9,034 nucleotides of DNA from an uncultured Gemmatimonadota bacterium (GCA_946479825.1 CAMLHU010000069.1:1-9034), one strand, 5' to 3'; numbered from the stretch's first letter, positions 1 to 7,579 are shown. The notes: a model not told the origin generated them from the sequence alone. A program made the numbers and translations.

Positions 1-1
1 G

Positions 2-328
2 CTGCGCGACGCCGGGATGGAGGTCATCTACACCGGCCTGCACCAGACGCCCGAGATGATCGCGCGCGCCGCGCTGCAGGAGGACGCCGACGTCGTCGGG
101 CTCTCGATCCTGTCGGGCGCGCATATGACGCTCTTCCCGCGGGTCCGCCAGCTGCTCGAGGCCGAAGGGCGCGGCGACGTCCTGCTCACCGGCGGCGGGA
201 TTATCCCACAGGACGACGCCGCCGCGCTCGAGGCCCAGGGGATCGGCCGCCTCTTCGGCCCCGGCACCCCCACGTCGGACCTGATCGCGTACATCCAGCA
301 GTGGGCGGCGACCCACCTCCGCGATTGA
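2..328 (+). CDS. Methylmalonyl-CoA mutase-type cobalamin-binding small subunit, 3' part (5' cut by window edge)
   Basis: The reading frame is open from the first bases and ends with TGA at 326-328, giving about 108 visible residues. It is the C-terminal part of a B12-binding Rossmann-like domain, as in methylmalonyl-CoA mutase, which interconverts methylmalonyl-CoA and succinyl-CoA. Visible family motifs are [12 protein letters not shown], the segment [17 protein letters not shown], the glycine-rich [12 protein letters not shown] and the closing [12 protein letters not shown]. The base-off DxHxxG cobalamin-ligand motif lies before the window, so it cannot be checked. The GLHQTPE wording fits the stand-alone small subunits (about 135-140 residues, as in archaeal-type mutases and 2-hydroxyisobutyryl-CoA mutase) better than the C-terminus of long MutB, which usually reads GPLFQTPE; this comparison is from memory. 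The substrate is therefore not certain. It overlaps the start of the carboxylase gene, so the two are probably co-translated. An internal ATG at 17 is not the real start, because the domain continues upstream. Confidence 0.88.
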   Translation: MRDAGMEVIYTGLHQTPEMIARAALQEDADVVGLSILSGAHMTLFPRVRQLLEAEGRGDVLLTGGGIIPQDDAAALEAQGIGRLFGPGTPTSDLIAYIQQWAATHLRD

Positions 329-1956
329 GCGCGGCGCCGCGGCCCTCGCGGCTCCGCGAGCTGACCGAGGAGTACCAGGCCCTCGCGGCGCGCCTCCGGC
401 AGGGGGGCGGCGCCGAGCGCGCCGCCAGGATGCGCGCCAAGGGCCAGCTCACCCCCCGCGAACGGGTCGCGGGACTCCTCGACCCCTCGAGTCCCTGGGT
501 GGAGCTCGGCCTGCTCGTCGCCTGGGACCGCTATGACGGCCAGGCGCCCGCCGCCGGCGTCATCACCGGGATCGGCCGGGTGGAGGGGCGCGAGTGCGTC
601 GTCGTCGCCAACGACGCCACGGTCAAGGCCGGCAGCTGGTGGCCCGAGACGATCACCAAGATCCTCCGGGCCCAGGAAGTGGCGATGCGGGAACGGATCC
701 CCATCGTGTACCTGGTGGACAGCGCCGGCGTGAACCTGCCGTACCAGGGCGGGGTCTTCCCGGGCCAGTACGGCGCCGCCCGCATCTTCTACTACAACTC
801 GCTGATGCGGCGGTACCTCCGCGTGCCGCAGGTGGCGGCGGTGATGGGGAGCTGCATCGCGGGCGGGGCGTATCTCCCGGCGCTCTCCGACGTGATCTTC
901 ATGGTCGAGGGCACCAGCTTCATGGGGCTCGGCGGGCCGAACCTCGTGAAGGGCGCCACCGGCCAGACCGTCGACGCCGAGACCCTGGGCGGCGCGAAGA
1001 CCCATACGGCCGTGAGCGCCGTGGCGCATTATCGCGCGCCCGACGACGCCGACTGCCTGAAGCAGATCCGCGCCTATGTGGCGCGGCTCCCCGAGCCGCC
1101 GCGCACCCAGCGCGCCATTCCGCCCAAGGCTCCCGCCCGCCCGCCCGCCGACCTCTACGACCTCCTGCCGCACGACCACCGCCTGTCGTACGACATGCGC
1201 GAGCTGCTCAAGTGCGTCCTCGACGGCGGCGCGCTGGCGGAGTTCCAGCCGGAAGTCGCGGGCGAGCTGCTCTGCGGCCACGGGCACGTCGAGGGGCGCC
1301 CGGTCGCCGTCATCACCAACGCGCGCGGCATCGTGAAGGGCGCGCCGGGCGAGCCGCCGCGCTTCGGCGGGATCGTGTACACGGAGAGCGCCGAAAAGGC
1401 GGCGTACTTCATCGAGAACGCCGGCCGGGAGGGGATCCCGCTCCTGTTCATCCAGGACGTGAGCGGGTTCATGGTCGGACCCGACGCCGAGCAGTCGGGG
1501 ATCATCCGCGCCGGCGCCCGGTTCGTCGAGGCGATGGCCACGGCTCCGGTGCCCAAGCTCGTGCTCACCATCAATCACGCGTCGGGCGCCGGGTACTACG
1601 CGATGGCGGGGCAGGGCTTCGATCCCGACTTCATCCTGAGCTGGCCCACCGGCCGGATGGCCGTGATGGAAGGGGAGTCGGCCGTCGGCGCCGTGCACGG
1701 TCCCGAGCTCGAGAAGGCGAAGAAGGAAGGGCGCCCGGTCGCCCCCGAGGTCGGGGCCGCGGTCGAGGCGATGCGCGCCGACTACGAACGCCAGCTCGAC
1801 GCCAAGTACGCCGCCGCCCGCGGCTTCGTCGATGCGATCGTGACGGCGGAGGAGACCCGCGCGACGCTCGCGTTCCTGCTCGACGTCTGCGGTCGCTATT
1901 CGGGTCCGCATTTCGGACCGTTCGTCCTTCCGCCGCTCGATGCCGTTGCGCGCTGA
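325..1956 (+). CDS. Biotin-dependent acyl-CoA carboxylase, carboxyltransferase (beta) subunit, methylcrotonyl/geranyl-CoA type
   Basis: This is a 543-residue protein from TTG 325, matching the usual 510-550 of the family. It transfers the carboxyl group from carboxybiotin to an acyl- or enoyl-CoA in the cytoplasm and works with an alpha subunit not encoded here. The N-terminal half carries the CoA-side oxyanion motif GSCIAGGAY at about 175-183, preceded by [19 protein letters not shown]. The C-terminal half carries the biotin-side motif [12 protein letters not shown] from residue 421, followed by [14 protein letters not shown]. The residue aligned with the propionyl-CoA carboxylase selectivity Asp (D422 of Streptomyces PccB) is Tyr425, as in methylcrotonyl-CoA carboxylases; [13 protein letters not shown] also resembles that branch. 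I chose TTG 325 because it overlaps the upstream TGA (TTGA) and leaves a normal-length N-terminus before RLREL. GTG at 301 would add 8 residues and is the alternative. Neither start has a clear Shine-Dalgarno, so reinitiation after the upstream gene is likely. Acyl-CoA carboxylase beta is secure; the exact substrate is inferred. Confidence 0.93.
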   Translation: MSAAPRPSRLRELTEEYQALAARLRQGGGAERAARMRAKGQLTPRERVAGLLDPSSPWVELGLLVAWDRYDGQAPAAGVITGIGRVEGRECVVVANDATVKAGSWWPETITKILRAQEVAMRERIPIVYLVDSAGVNLPYQGGVFPGQYGAARIFYYNSLMRRYLRVPQVAAVMGSCIAGGAYLPALSDVIFMVEGTSFMGLGGPNLVKGATGQTVDAETLGGAKTHTAVSAVAHYRAPDDADCLKQIRAYVARLPEPPRTQRAIPPKAPARPPADLYDLLPHDHRLSYDMRELLKCVLDGGALAEFQPEVAGELLCGHGHVEGRPVAVITNARGIVKGAPGEPPRFGGIVYTESAEKAAYFIENAGREGIPLLFIQDVSGFMVGPDAEQSGIIRAGARFVEAMATAPVPKLVLTINHASGAGYYAMAGQGFDPDFILSWPTGRMAVMEGESAVGAVHGPELEKAKKEGRPVAPEVGAAVEAMRADYERQLDAKYAAARGFVDAIVTAEETRATLAFLLDVCGRYSGPHFGPFVLPPLDAVAR

Positions 1957-4771
1957 CCGCCGGTCCGGCCCCGCCCTGGTGGCGGCCTGCGCGGCGCTCC
2001 TGGCCGCGTGCGGCGGCACGGTCCGGGTAAGCCCGGCCCCGGCGCCCGCCCGGCCGATCGACACCGGCACGGCGCTGGTCCGCGCCGACCGGGCGTACTC
2101 GATCGAACCGGCGGTGGCCTTCGCGCGCCGGCTGATGCCGCTGCCCTCGACCGGCGTCCCCGCGTTCCTCGCCCAGCATCCGACCTGGGACGGGCGCGGC
2201 GTGTTGATCGCGATCCTCGACAGCGGCCTCGACCCGAGCGTGCCGGGCCTCGGCCGGACCTCCACCGGCGCCCCCAAGGTCCTTGACGTCCGCGACTTCT
2301 CGGGGGAGGGCGTGGTGTCGCTCGCCCCGGTGGCGCCGGAAGGAGACACGGTCTCCGCCGGCGGCAAGGCGCTCGCCGGCTTCAGCCGGGTCCGGGCGGT
2401 CAATGGCGTCGGTCCGTGGTACGCCGGCACCATTCGCGAGCTCCCCTTCGGCGAGGCGCCGGCGGCCGACCTCAACTGGAACAGCGCGGTCGGCGACACG
2501 CTGCTGGTGGTCGTCACCCGCGCGAGCGACGGCTGGGTGCTCTTCGCCGACACCGACGAGGACGGCTCGCTCCGGAACGAGCGGCCGATCCACGATTTCG
2601 CCGTCGCGCGCGAGACCTTCGGCTGGGCGCCGCACGGACACGCCCCCGGCGTGATCCTCGCCGCCAACTTCGCCGACGCGCCCGGCGGCGGGCCGGCGCT
2701 CGACCTGGTCTTCGACCTGAGCGGCCACGGCACCCACGTGGCGGGGATCGCCGCGGGCCACGACCTCTACGACGTCGCCGGGTTCGACGGCGTGGCGCCC
2801 GGCGCGCAGCTCCTCGGCGTCAAGATCGCCGACGACGCCCACGGCGGGATCTCGACCACCGGTGCGATGGTCCGCGGCCTCGACTACGCCATCCGCTACG
2901 CCGCGGAGCGACGCCTCCCCCTCGTCGTCAACCTGAGCTTCGGCGTCGGCAACGAGCGCGAGGGCGCGGCGCGCATCGACCGGATCTTCGATTCGGTGCT
3001 CACGGCCCATCCCGACGTCGCCTTCACGATCAGCGCCGGCAACGACGGCCCCGGCCTCTCCACCGTCGGCTTCCCGGGCTCCGCGGCCGGCGTCATCTCG
3101 GTCGGCGCCGCGTTGCCGAGGTATTTCTTCCGCCAGGACCCCGGTCCGGACCTCCTCGCCTTCTTCAGTTCGCGCGGGGGCGAGCTCGCCAAGCCGGACC
3201 TGGTCACGCCCGGCGTGGCCTACTCGACCGTGCCCCGCTGGCATCGCGGCGACGAAGTGCTCCAGGGCACCAGTATGGCGTCGCCGTACGCGGCGGGTCT
3301 GGTGGCCATCCTCCGTTCCGCCGCGGCGCAGCAGGACTTGCCCACCGACGCGCGGCGGCTACGCCAGGCGCTGATGGCCACGGCCGCGCCGCTTCCCGGG
3401 TTCACGTCGTTCGACCAGGGCTCGGGCGAGCCTGACGTGGCGCGGGCTTGGGCGTGGCTCGCCGGGAAGTTCGGCTATCCCGAGCTCGACGTGCGCGTCG
3501 GGCCCGGGTCGGCGGCGTACCGGCCCGACGGGTTGGTCGGCCCCGGCGACACGATCCAGCGGTTCGTCGTCGTGCGGGCCGCGCCGGGACCGTCGCCGCT
3601 CACGCTCGCGTTTCGGTCGGACACGGCGTGGCTCGTCCCGCCGGCCCCCGTCACCCTCACCGGCGACTCGGCCGTCGTGACGGTCCGGTACCGCGCCGAC
3701 CTCCTCCGCGCGCCCGGATTCCACGCGGGCGTCGTGACGGGCTGGGGTCCCGATACCCTCGCCGGTCCCCTCGTCCGGCTCGAGAATGCGGTCGTCGTTC
3801 CGGCGGCCGGCGAGCTCGCGTCCCACGACGCCGACCCGATCCAGGCCGGGGGCCAGCGGCGCTGGTTCTTCCGCGCCGATAGCGCGACGCCGTTCGCGGT
3901 CGAAGTGAGCGCCGGATCCACCGGCGAAGTCCTGGGCGCCTTCCTGCACGAGCCCGGCGGGATGCCATTCCGGGACGTCCACGAACTGGAGGGAGGCGTG
4001 GGGAACGACGCCGCCCGGTTCCACGTGGACGCGCGCGACGCGGTGGCCGGCGTGTACGAGGTGGACGCCGTCGCGCCGCCGGCCTCGAACAGCTCGGCGA
4101 AGGTCCGGGTCGTCGCTGCGCCGTTCACGCTCACCACCCGGGCCACGCCTGACGGGCTCGTTGCCACCGCGGCGGGGCGCGGGATGCCGTCCGCGGCCAC
4201 GCTCTCCGCCCGGGTCGTCGGCGCCGAGCGCGATGTGGCCGTCGAGCGCCGCGGCTCCGCGACCCCCTCGGTCGCGTTCACGGCGCCCGCCTGGGCCAGG
4301 TCCATCGAGGTGGAATTCCGGATGGCCCCCGCCCAGTGGAGCCGCTTTACCGACCTCGGCCTGACGGTCTTCGACTCCGTCGGCCGGCAGGTGGCGCAGT
4401 CGCCCCTCAACTATGCCCTCGGCCGCCTCACGGCCCAGTTGCCGGCCCACGATGGCCCGCTGGCGCTCACAGTCTCGCTTTTCCCCGGCTTCGCCGAGCC
4501 CGGCGATTCCGCGACCTGGACAGGGCGGCTTGCGATCCGGCTCTTCGCCGCCGACGACTCGTCGCTGGCCCTCGCCCCCGCGGGCGACGCCCAGGTGAGC
4601 GTCCCCGCGAGCGGCGCGGCCAGCGTCACGTTCCGATATCCGTCCGCCTTCTGGCCGCTCGCCGAGGGGTTCGTGCCGCTCGCGGTGGTCGCCGTCCAGG
4701 GTCCCGCGGCGGACGCCGTCTGGACCCGGGAACAGATGCTCGACACCTCACTCAACGCGGGGAAACGCTGA
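1940..4771 (+). CDS. Tripeptidyl-peptidase II-like subtilisin-family (S8) serine peptidase, predicted lipoprotein
   Basis: This is a 943-residue protein. Its N-terminus has two arginines (7-8), a hydrophobic stretch and the lipobox LAAC with Cys24, so it should be exported and lipid-anchored. The catalytic triad is Asp94 (AILDSG), His263 (SGHGTHVAG) and Ser445 (GTSMASP), with oxyanion Asn368 (SAGNDGP). Asp and His are 169 residues apart, far more than in ordinary subtilisins. The insert and flanks resemble tripeptidyl-peptidase [29 protein letters not shown] (110-124), [13 protein letters not shown] and [14 protein letters not shown]. Residues about 515-943 lack catalytic motifs and look beta-rich, like the TPP II central and C-terminal sandwich region; [11 protein letters not shown] (about 636-646) fits a conserved spot there. 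The length is shorter than eukaryotic TPP II (about 1250). The ATG at 1940 overlaps the carboxylase end by 17 nt and is supported by the signal peptide; the stop shares one base with the next ATG. S8 membership is certain, TPP II relationship likely. Peptide substrate and exo- versus endopeptidase action are unknown. Confidence 0.92.
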   Translation: MPLRADRRSGPALVAACAALLAACGGTVRVSPAPAPARPIDTGTALVRADRAYSIEPAVAFARRLMPLPSTGVPAFLAQHPTWDGRGVLIAILDSGLDPSVPGLGRTSTGAPKVLDVRDFSGEGVVSLAPVAPEGDTVSAGGKALAGFSRVRAVNGVGPWYAGTIRELPFGEAPAADLNWNSAVGDTLLVVVTRASDGWVLFADTDEDGSLRNERPIHDFAVARETFGWAPHGHAPGVILAANFADAPGGGPALDLVFDLSGHGTHVAGIAAGHDLYDVAGFDGVAPGAQLLGVKIADDAHGGISTTGAMVRGLDYAIRYAAERRLPLVVNLSFGVGNEREGAARIDRIFDSVLTAHPDVAFTISAGNDGPGLSTVGFPGSAAGVISVGAALPRYFFRQDPGPDLLAFFSSRGGELAKPDLVTPGVAYSTVPRWHRGDEVLQGTSMASPYAAGLVAILRSAAAQQDLPTDARRLRQALMATAAPLPGFTSFDQGSGEPDVARAWAWLAGKFGYPELDVRVGPGSAAYRPDGLVGPGDTIQRFVVVRAAPGPSPLTLAFRSDTAWLVPPAPVTLTGDSAVVTVRYRADLLRAPGFHAGVVTGWGPDTLAGPLVRLENAVVVPAAGELASHDADPIQAGGQRRWFFRADSATPFAVEVSAGSTGEVLGAFLHEPGGMPFRDVHELEGGVGNDAARFHVDARDAVAGVYEVDAVAPPASNSSAKVRVVAAPFTLTTRATPDGLVATAAGRGMPSAATLSARVVGAERDVAVERRGSATPSVAFTAPAWARSIEVEFRMAPAQWSRFTDLGLTVFDSVGRQVAQSPLNYALGRLTAQLPAHDGPLALTVSLFPGFAEPGDSATWTGRLAIRLFAADDSSLALAPAGDAQVSVPASGAASVTFRYPSAFWPLAEGFVPLAVVAVQGPAADAVWTREQMLDTSLNAGKR

Positions 4772-6144
4772 TGGCCCGCACCGTCCGTGTCGCCGCCGGC
4801 CAGGGGTTCTGGGGCGACTGGCTGGAGGCCCCCGTTCGTCAGGTCCGGGGCGGCCCGATCGACTACCTGATGATGGACTACCTCGCCGAGGTGACGATGT
4901 CCATCATGCAGAAGCAGAAGTCCCGCGACCCGCGCCTCGGGTACGCCAAGGACTTCCCGCCGCTCATGGAGCGGTTGCTCCCCGACCTCGTGGCCAAGGG
5001 CGTCCGCGTCACGTCCAATGCCGGCGGCGTCAACCCGCGGGCCTGTGCGGAGGCGGTCGTCGCCTCGGCGCGGAAGCTGGGGTTGCAGGGGAAGGTCAAG
5101 GTCGGGCTCGTCGTGGGCGACGACATCCTGCCGCGGCTCGACGAGCTGATCGCGAACGGCCATCCCCTCGCGGACATGGACACCGGCCGTCCGCTCAGCG
5201 ACATCCGCGACAAGGTGGTCTCGGCCAACGCCTACCTCGGCATGGCGCCCGTGGTCGAGGCCCTCGGCCGCGGCGCCAACATCGTCATCACCGGGCGGGT
5301 CACCGACACCGGGCTCACCCTCGGGCCGCTGGTCCACGAGTTCGGGTGGTCGCCGGAGGACTGGGACCGGATCGCCGCGGGGACCATCGCGGGGCACATC
5401 ATCGAATGTGGTGCGCAGGCGTCGGGCGGCAACCTGCTCAAGGACTGGCGCAAGGTCCCGGGGATGGCCGATCCGGGCTTTCCGATCGTCGAGGCGGCCG
5501 CCGACGGCACCTTCGTCGTCACCAAGCATCCAAAGACCGGCGGTGTGGTGTCGGTGGCCAGCGTGAGCGAACAGCTGGTCTACGAGATGGGCGATCCGCA
5601 CAACTACATCACGCCCGACGGCGTCGCGGACTTCACCTCCATCCACCTGGCGCAGGCCGGGAAGGACCGGGTGGCCGTGCGTGGGATCCGCGGCCGGCCG
5701 CGGACCGGGATGCTCAAGGTCTCCATCGCTTACTTCTACGGCTACAAGGCCGTCGGGACGCTGGTGTACTCGTGGCCCGACGCCTACGACAAGGCGCGTG
5801 CCGCCGACCGGATCCTGCGCCAGCGGCTCAAGGACCTGGGACTCGAGTTCGAACAGGTCCTCACCGAATACGTCGGGGTAGATGCCACCCACGGCCCGCT
5901 GGCCGGAAAGCCGCCGAAGGACCTGGCCGAGGTCCAGCTGCGGGTCGGCGTACGGGCGCGGGAGAAGGCGCCGGTGGAGCGGTTCACCCGTGAGATCGCC
6001 CCGTTGGTGCTCACCGGGCCGCCGAGCGTCACCGGGTTCGCCGGCGGACGCCCGGAGGTGCAGGAGATCGTGGCCTACTGGCCCGCGCTGGTGGACCGGC
6101 GCGAGATCGAGCCGCACGTCCGGGTGGAGATGCTCGAGGCGTAA
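4771..6144 (+). CDS. AtuA family protein (DUF1446), large part
   Basis: This is a 457-residue protein of the acyclic terpene utilization AtuA (DUF1446) family. In Pseudomonas the atuA gene sits in the citronellol/geraniol catabolic cluster with geranyl-CoA carboxylase; its biochemical role is unknown, so no reaction is assigned. Family signatures seen are [15 protein letters not shown] (32-46), TSNAGGVNP (81-89), VVGDDILP (114-121), [19 protein letters not shown] (175-193) and [14 protein letters not shown] (208-221). There is no signal peptide or membrane helix, so it should be cytoplasmic. The start is ATG 4771, which shares its A with the TGA of the peptidase gene; GGGG at 4759-4762 is a plausible ribosome site. 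The frame stays open further upstream (an ATG lies at 4336), but that extension lies wholly inside the peptidase gene and reads as arginine/proline/alanine-rich shadow sequence. The AtuA C-terminal domain found fused in Pseudomonas is missing here and is encoded by the next gene. The neighbouring carboxylase and hydratase genes match the usual setting of the family. Confidence 0.9.
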   Translation: MARTVRVAAGQGFWGDWLEAPVRQVRGGPIDYLMMDYLAEVTMSIMQKQKSRDPRLGYAKDFPPLMERLLPDLVAKGVRVTSNAGGVNPRACAEAVVASARKLGLQGKVKVGLVVGDDILPRLDELIANGHPLADMDTGRPLSDIRDKVVSANAYLGMAPVVEALGRGANIVITGRVTDTGLTLGPLVHEFGWSPEDWDRIAAGTIAGHIIECGAQASGGNLLKDWRKVPGMADPGFPIVEAAADGTFVVTKHPKTGGVVSVASVSEQLVYEMGDPHNYITPDGVADFTSIHLAQAGKDRVAVRGIRGRPRTGMLKVSIAYFYGYKAVGTLVYSWPDAYDKARAADRILRQRLKDLGLEFEQVLTEYVGVDATHGPLAGKPPKDLAEVQLRVGVRAREKAPVERFTREIAPLVLTGPPSVTGFAGGRPEVQEIVAYWPALVDRREIEPHVRVEMLEA

Positions 6145-6148
6145 GGGC

Positions 6149-6188
6149 GGGCGGACAGGCGCACGGGCGGACGGGCGCACGGGGGGAC
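6149..6188 (+). repeat. Short G/C-rich tandem repeat between the two AtuA genes
   Basis: The unit gggcggacaggcgcac (6149-6164) is followed directly by gggcggacgggcgcac (6165-6180), differing at one base. A further half unit, ggggggac, lies at 6181-6188. Read in 8-base steps it is five near-identical blocks ending in AC. It fills most of the only intergenic gap inside the operon and ends just before the ribosome-binding site of the AtuA small gene. The origin (replication slippage or a dispersed repeat) cannot be judged from one window. Confidence 0.8.
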
Positions 6189-6204
6189 TGATGACTGAAC
6201 TGTT

Positions 6205-6210
6205 GGGAGG
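6205..6210 (+). promoter_or_regulatory. Ribosome-binding site of the AtuA small gene
   Basis: GGGAGG lies 5 nt before GTG 6216. It is the clearest Shine-Dalgarno sequence in the window and decides the GTG start. Its strength fits the fact that this gene, unlike the others in the operon, does not overlap the preceding one and cannot rely on close coupling. Confidence 0.75.
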
Positions 6211-6215
6211 GTAGC

Positions 6216-6653
6216 GTGGCCAAGAGCAAGCAGGCGCAATCCAGAGGCAGGCGGTCGCCGCGGAAAGTCCGCGCGCCGGTGCGCCGGTCCGCCCGGGCTA
6301 CCGTCCAGCTCCGCTGGCTGGCGCACGCCCGCTCCGGCGACAAGGGCGACACGGCCAACGTCGGGTTGATCGCCCTCAAGCCGGCGTGGTACGAACTGCT
6401 CCGCAAGGAGGTCACCGTGGCGCGGGTGGCCCGGCATTTCCGCGGGATGGTCTCGGGGGTGGAGCGCTACGAACTGCCTAACCTGCGGGCGCTCAACTTC
6501 CTGCTCCACGGCGCGCTCGACGGCGGCGGCACCCTCTCGCTCAAGACCGACGCGCAGGGAAAGGTCTATTCCACCGCGCTCCTCCGGATGACCATCCCCG
6601 TGCCGGCCGAGGTGGCCCGCGCGCTCCCGGCCGCCGCCCGGGGCGACGGATGA
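6216..6653 (+). CDS. AtuA C-terminal-domain-like small protein with basic N-terminal extension
   Basis: This is a 145-residue protein. Residues about 30-130 match the small domain that forms the C-terminus of Pseudomonas AtuA and is a separate gene in many other bacteria. The signatures are LAHARSGDKGDTANVGLIA (35-53), RYELPNLRALNF (84-95) and LDGGGTLSL (101-109), with SALLRM-like STALLRM near 119-125. The function is unknown. Pairing with the DUF1446 gene just upstream implies that the two products act together, possibly as a complex. The first 29 residues are unusual: 11 Lys/Arg and no Asp/Glu. This tail is outside the conserved domain, and part of it (about residues 22-27) is encoded by an inverted copy of the upstream repeat. 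The start GTG 6216 is set by GGGAGG five bases upstream. A shorter product starting near the domain is possible but has no comparable ribosome site. Its TGA overlaps the ATG of the hydratase gene (ATGA). Confidence 0.85.
   Translation: MAKSKQAQSRGRRSPRKVRAPVRRSARATVQLRWLAHARSGDKGDTANVGLIALKPAWYELLRKEVTVARVARHFRGMVSGVERYELPNLRALNFLLHGALDGGGTLSLKTDAQGKVYSTALLRMTIPVPAEVARALPAAARGDG
6259..6273 (+). other. Perfect small inverted repeat inside the AtuA small gene
   Basis: The 6-base arms cgcgga (6259-6264) and tccgcg (6268-6273) flank a 3-base loop. It lies early in the coding sequence, in the part encoding the non-conserved basic tail, six bases before the inverted repeat copy at 6279. In mRNA it could form a compact hairpin about 43 nt after the start codon. 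Short palindromes are frequent at this GC content, so a function is not implied. Confidence 0.45.
6279..6295 (-). repeat. Inverted copy of the intergenic repeat, within coding sequence
   Basis: The + strand reads gtgcgccggtccgcccg. Its reverse complement, cgggcggaccggcgcac, matches 6148-6164 and 6164-6180 at 16 of 17 positions each, with the mismatch at the same central base. It is read in frame as Val-Arg-Arg-Ser-Ala-Arg in the AtuA small protein. Together with the upstream copies it brackets the ribosome site and start codon of that gene. Confidence 0.75.
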
Positions 6654-7408
6654 CGGACGTGCTGCGGCAGTCCCTGGCCGGCGGCGTGCTGACCCTGACC
6701 CTCGACCGGCCGGACAAGCGCAACGCGCTCTCGTCCGCGCTGGTTGAGGCGCTGCACGCGGCGCTCGAACGCGCCGACCTCGACGCCGAGGTGCGGGTCG
6801 TGGTGGTCCGTGGGGCGGGGAAGGACTTCTGCGCCGGTGCCGACCTCGAGGAACTCCTGGCCTCGGCCGACCTGCCCGCCGACGCCAACGAAGCGAACGC
6901 GCGCCGGCTGGGCGCCGTGTTCGAGCGGATGCGCGCGCTCCCCAAGCCGGTCGTCGCGGCCGTGCACGGCCGGGCGCTCGCGGGTGGTGCGGGGCTCGCC
7001 ACCGCCTGCGACATCGTTCTGGCTGCGGAGAGCGCCGAATTCGGCTATCCCGAGATCCGGCGCGGCTTCGTCCCGGCGATGGTGATGGCCATCCTCCGGC
7101 GCCTCGTCGGCGAAAGGCGGGCGTTCGAGCTGGTGGCGTCGGGGCGGGCGGTGCCGGCCCGGGAGGCCCTCGAACTCGGGCTCGTGAGCCGCGTCGTCGC
7201 CGACGAACGGTTCGAGGGGGCGGTCGCCGAGGTGTCTGCGGCGCTCGCGACCCAGAGCGCAACGGCGTTTGCACTCACCAAGCGGCTCTTCTACGAGCAG
7301 GACGGCCTGAGCTTCGCCGAAGGGATCGCGCTCGGTGCCCGGGTCAACGCCCTCTCCCGCACAACTCCCGACTTCCGGCAGGCCATCGCGGCCTTCCTCA
7401 GGAAGTAG
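6650..7408 (+). CDS. Enoyl-CoA hydratase/isomerase family protein (crotonase fold), methylglutaconyl-CoA hydratase-like
   Basis: This is a 252-residue protein, the normal size for a single-domain crotonase. Oxyanion-hole segments are CAGADLEEL (61-69) and HGRALAGGAGLATACD (106-121). Of the two catalytic glutamates of classical enoyl-CoA hydratase (rat E144 and E164), the second is present as Glu135 in FGYPEI, while the first aligns with Gly115. The GGAGL/GGVGL form is seen in methylglutaconyl-CoA hydratase (LiuC) and isohexenylglutaconyl-CoA hydratase (AtuE) type proteins. That agrees with the carboxylase and AtuA genes upstream: hydration after carboxylation of a branched enoyl-CoA. This narrower assignment is inferred from motif memory and context. 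The ATG at 6650 overlaps the previous TGA by 4 nt, with GGGG at 6640-6643 as a possible ribosome site. The protein should be cytoplasmic. An ordinary enoyl-CoA hydratase or isomerase remains possible. Confidence 0.93.
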   Translation: MTDVLRQSLAGGVLTLTLDRPDKRNALSSALVEALHAALERADLDAEVRVVVVRGAGKDFCAGADLEELLASADLPADANEANARRLGAVFERMRALPKPVVAAVHGRALAGGAGLATACDIVLAAESAEFGYPEIRRGFVPAMVMAILRRLVGERRAFELVASGRAVPAREALELGLVSRVVADERFEGAVAEVSAALATQSATAFALTKRLFYEQDGLSFAEGIALGARVNALSRTTPDFRQAIAAFLRK

Positions 7409-7417
7409 CTGGTCTCC

Positions 7418-7579
7418 GTGTCCCTCATCCTCCGCGCCCGATTCGCCCTCACCGGGCTCGGCGTGGCGCTCGGCGTCCTGGGCATCGCCCGCGACGACCG
7501 CCGGATCATCTGGGTGGCCATCGGCTGCCTGGCGGTGGCGCTGGTGCTGAGGATCGTCGCGAGGCGCGGGGCGAAGTAG
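7418..7579 (+). CDS. Small hypothetical two-helix membrane protein
   Basis: This 53-codon frame starts at GTG 7418, 9 nt after the hydratase stop, and ends with TAG at 7577-7579. The translation has two hydrophobic stretches: about residues 9-24 (FALTGLGVALGVLGIA) and about 30-47 (IIWVAIGCLAVALVLRIV). A charged hairpin turn (RDDRR) separates them and a basic end (ARRGAK) follows. That pattern is typical of a genuine small inner-membrane protein with both ends on the positive side, and it is unlike the Arg/Pro/Ala-rich shadow translations nearby. AGGAAG at 7400-7405 is a possible ribosome site, at a long spacing of 12 nt. I do not recognise a family. It may be a co-transcribed tail of the operon. 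The start codon is uncertain; several in-frame GTG/CTG codons follow. Confidence 0.6.
   Translation: MSLILRARFALTGLGVALGVLGIARDDRRIIWVAIGCLAVALVLRIVARRGAK

Noticed and set aside
301..324. GTG 301 as start of the carboxylase
   Set aside because: Possible, but it adds eight residues, has no ribosome site and overlaps the upstream gene by 28 nt. TTG 325 gives the common 4-nt stop/start overlap. Kept as an alternative rather than excluded outright.
594..2030. Long + strand frame overlapping the carboxylase gene
   Set aside because: The translation is arginine-rich and low in complexity, without motifs. It is an out-of-frame shadow of the carboxylase.
28..2733. Very long open frame on the - strand (about 900 codons), with further long - strand frames at 1631-3244, 4411-6180 and 7506-8903
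   Set aside because: They lie opposite strongly recognisable + strand genes. Their translations are Arg/Gly/Ala/Asp-rich with no family motifs. At this GC content stops are rare in antisense frames.
4336..4770. Upstream extension of the AtuA frame to an ATG at 4336
   Set aside because: It would overlap 435 nt of the peptidase gene and encodes Arg/Pro-rich shadow sequence. ATG 4771 gives the family-normal N-terminus and a one-base stop/start overlap.
6149..6188. CRISPR array
   Set aside because: The repeats are contiguous 8/16-base units with no unique spacers, and no cas genes are present.
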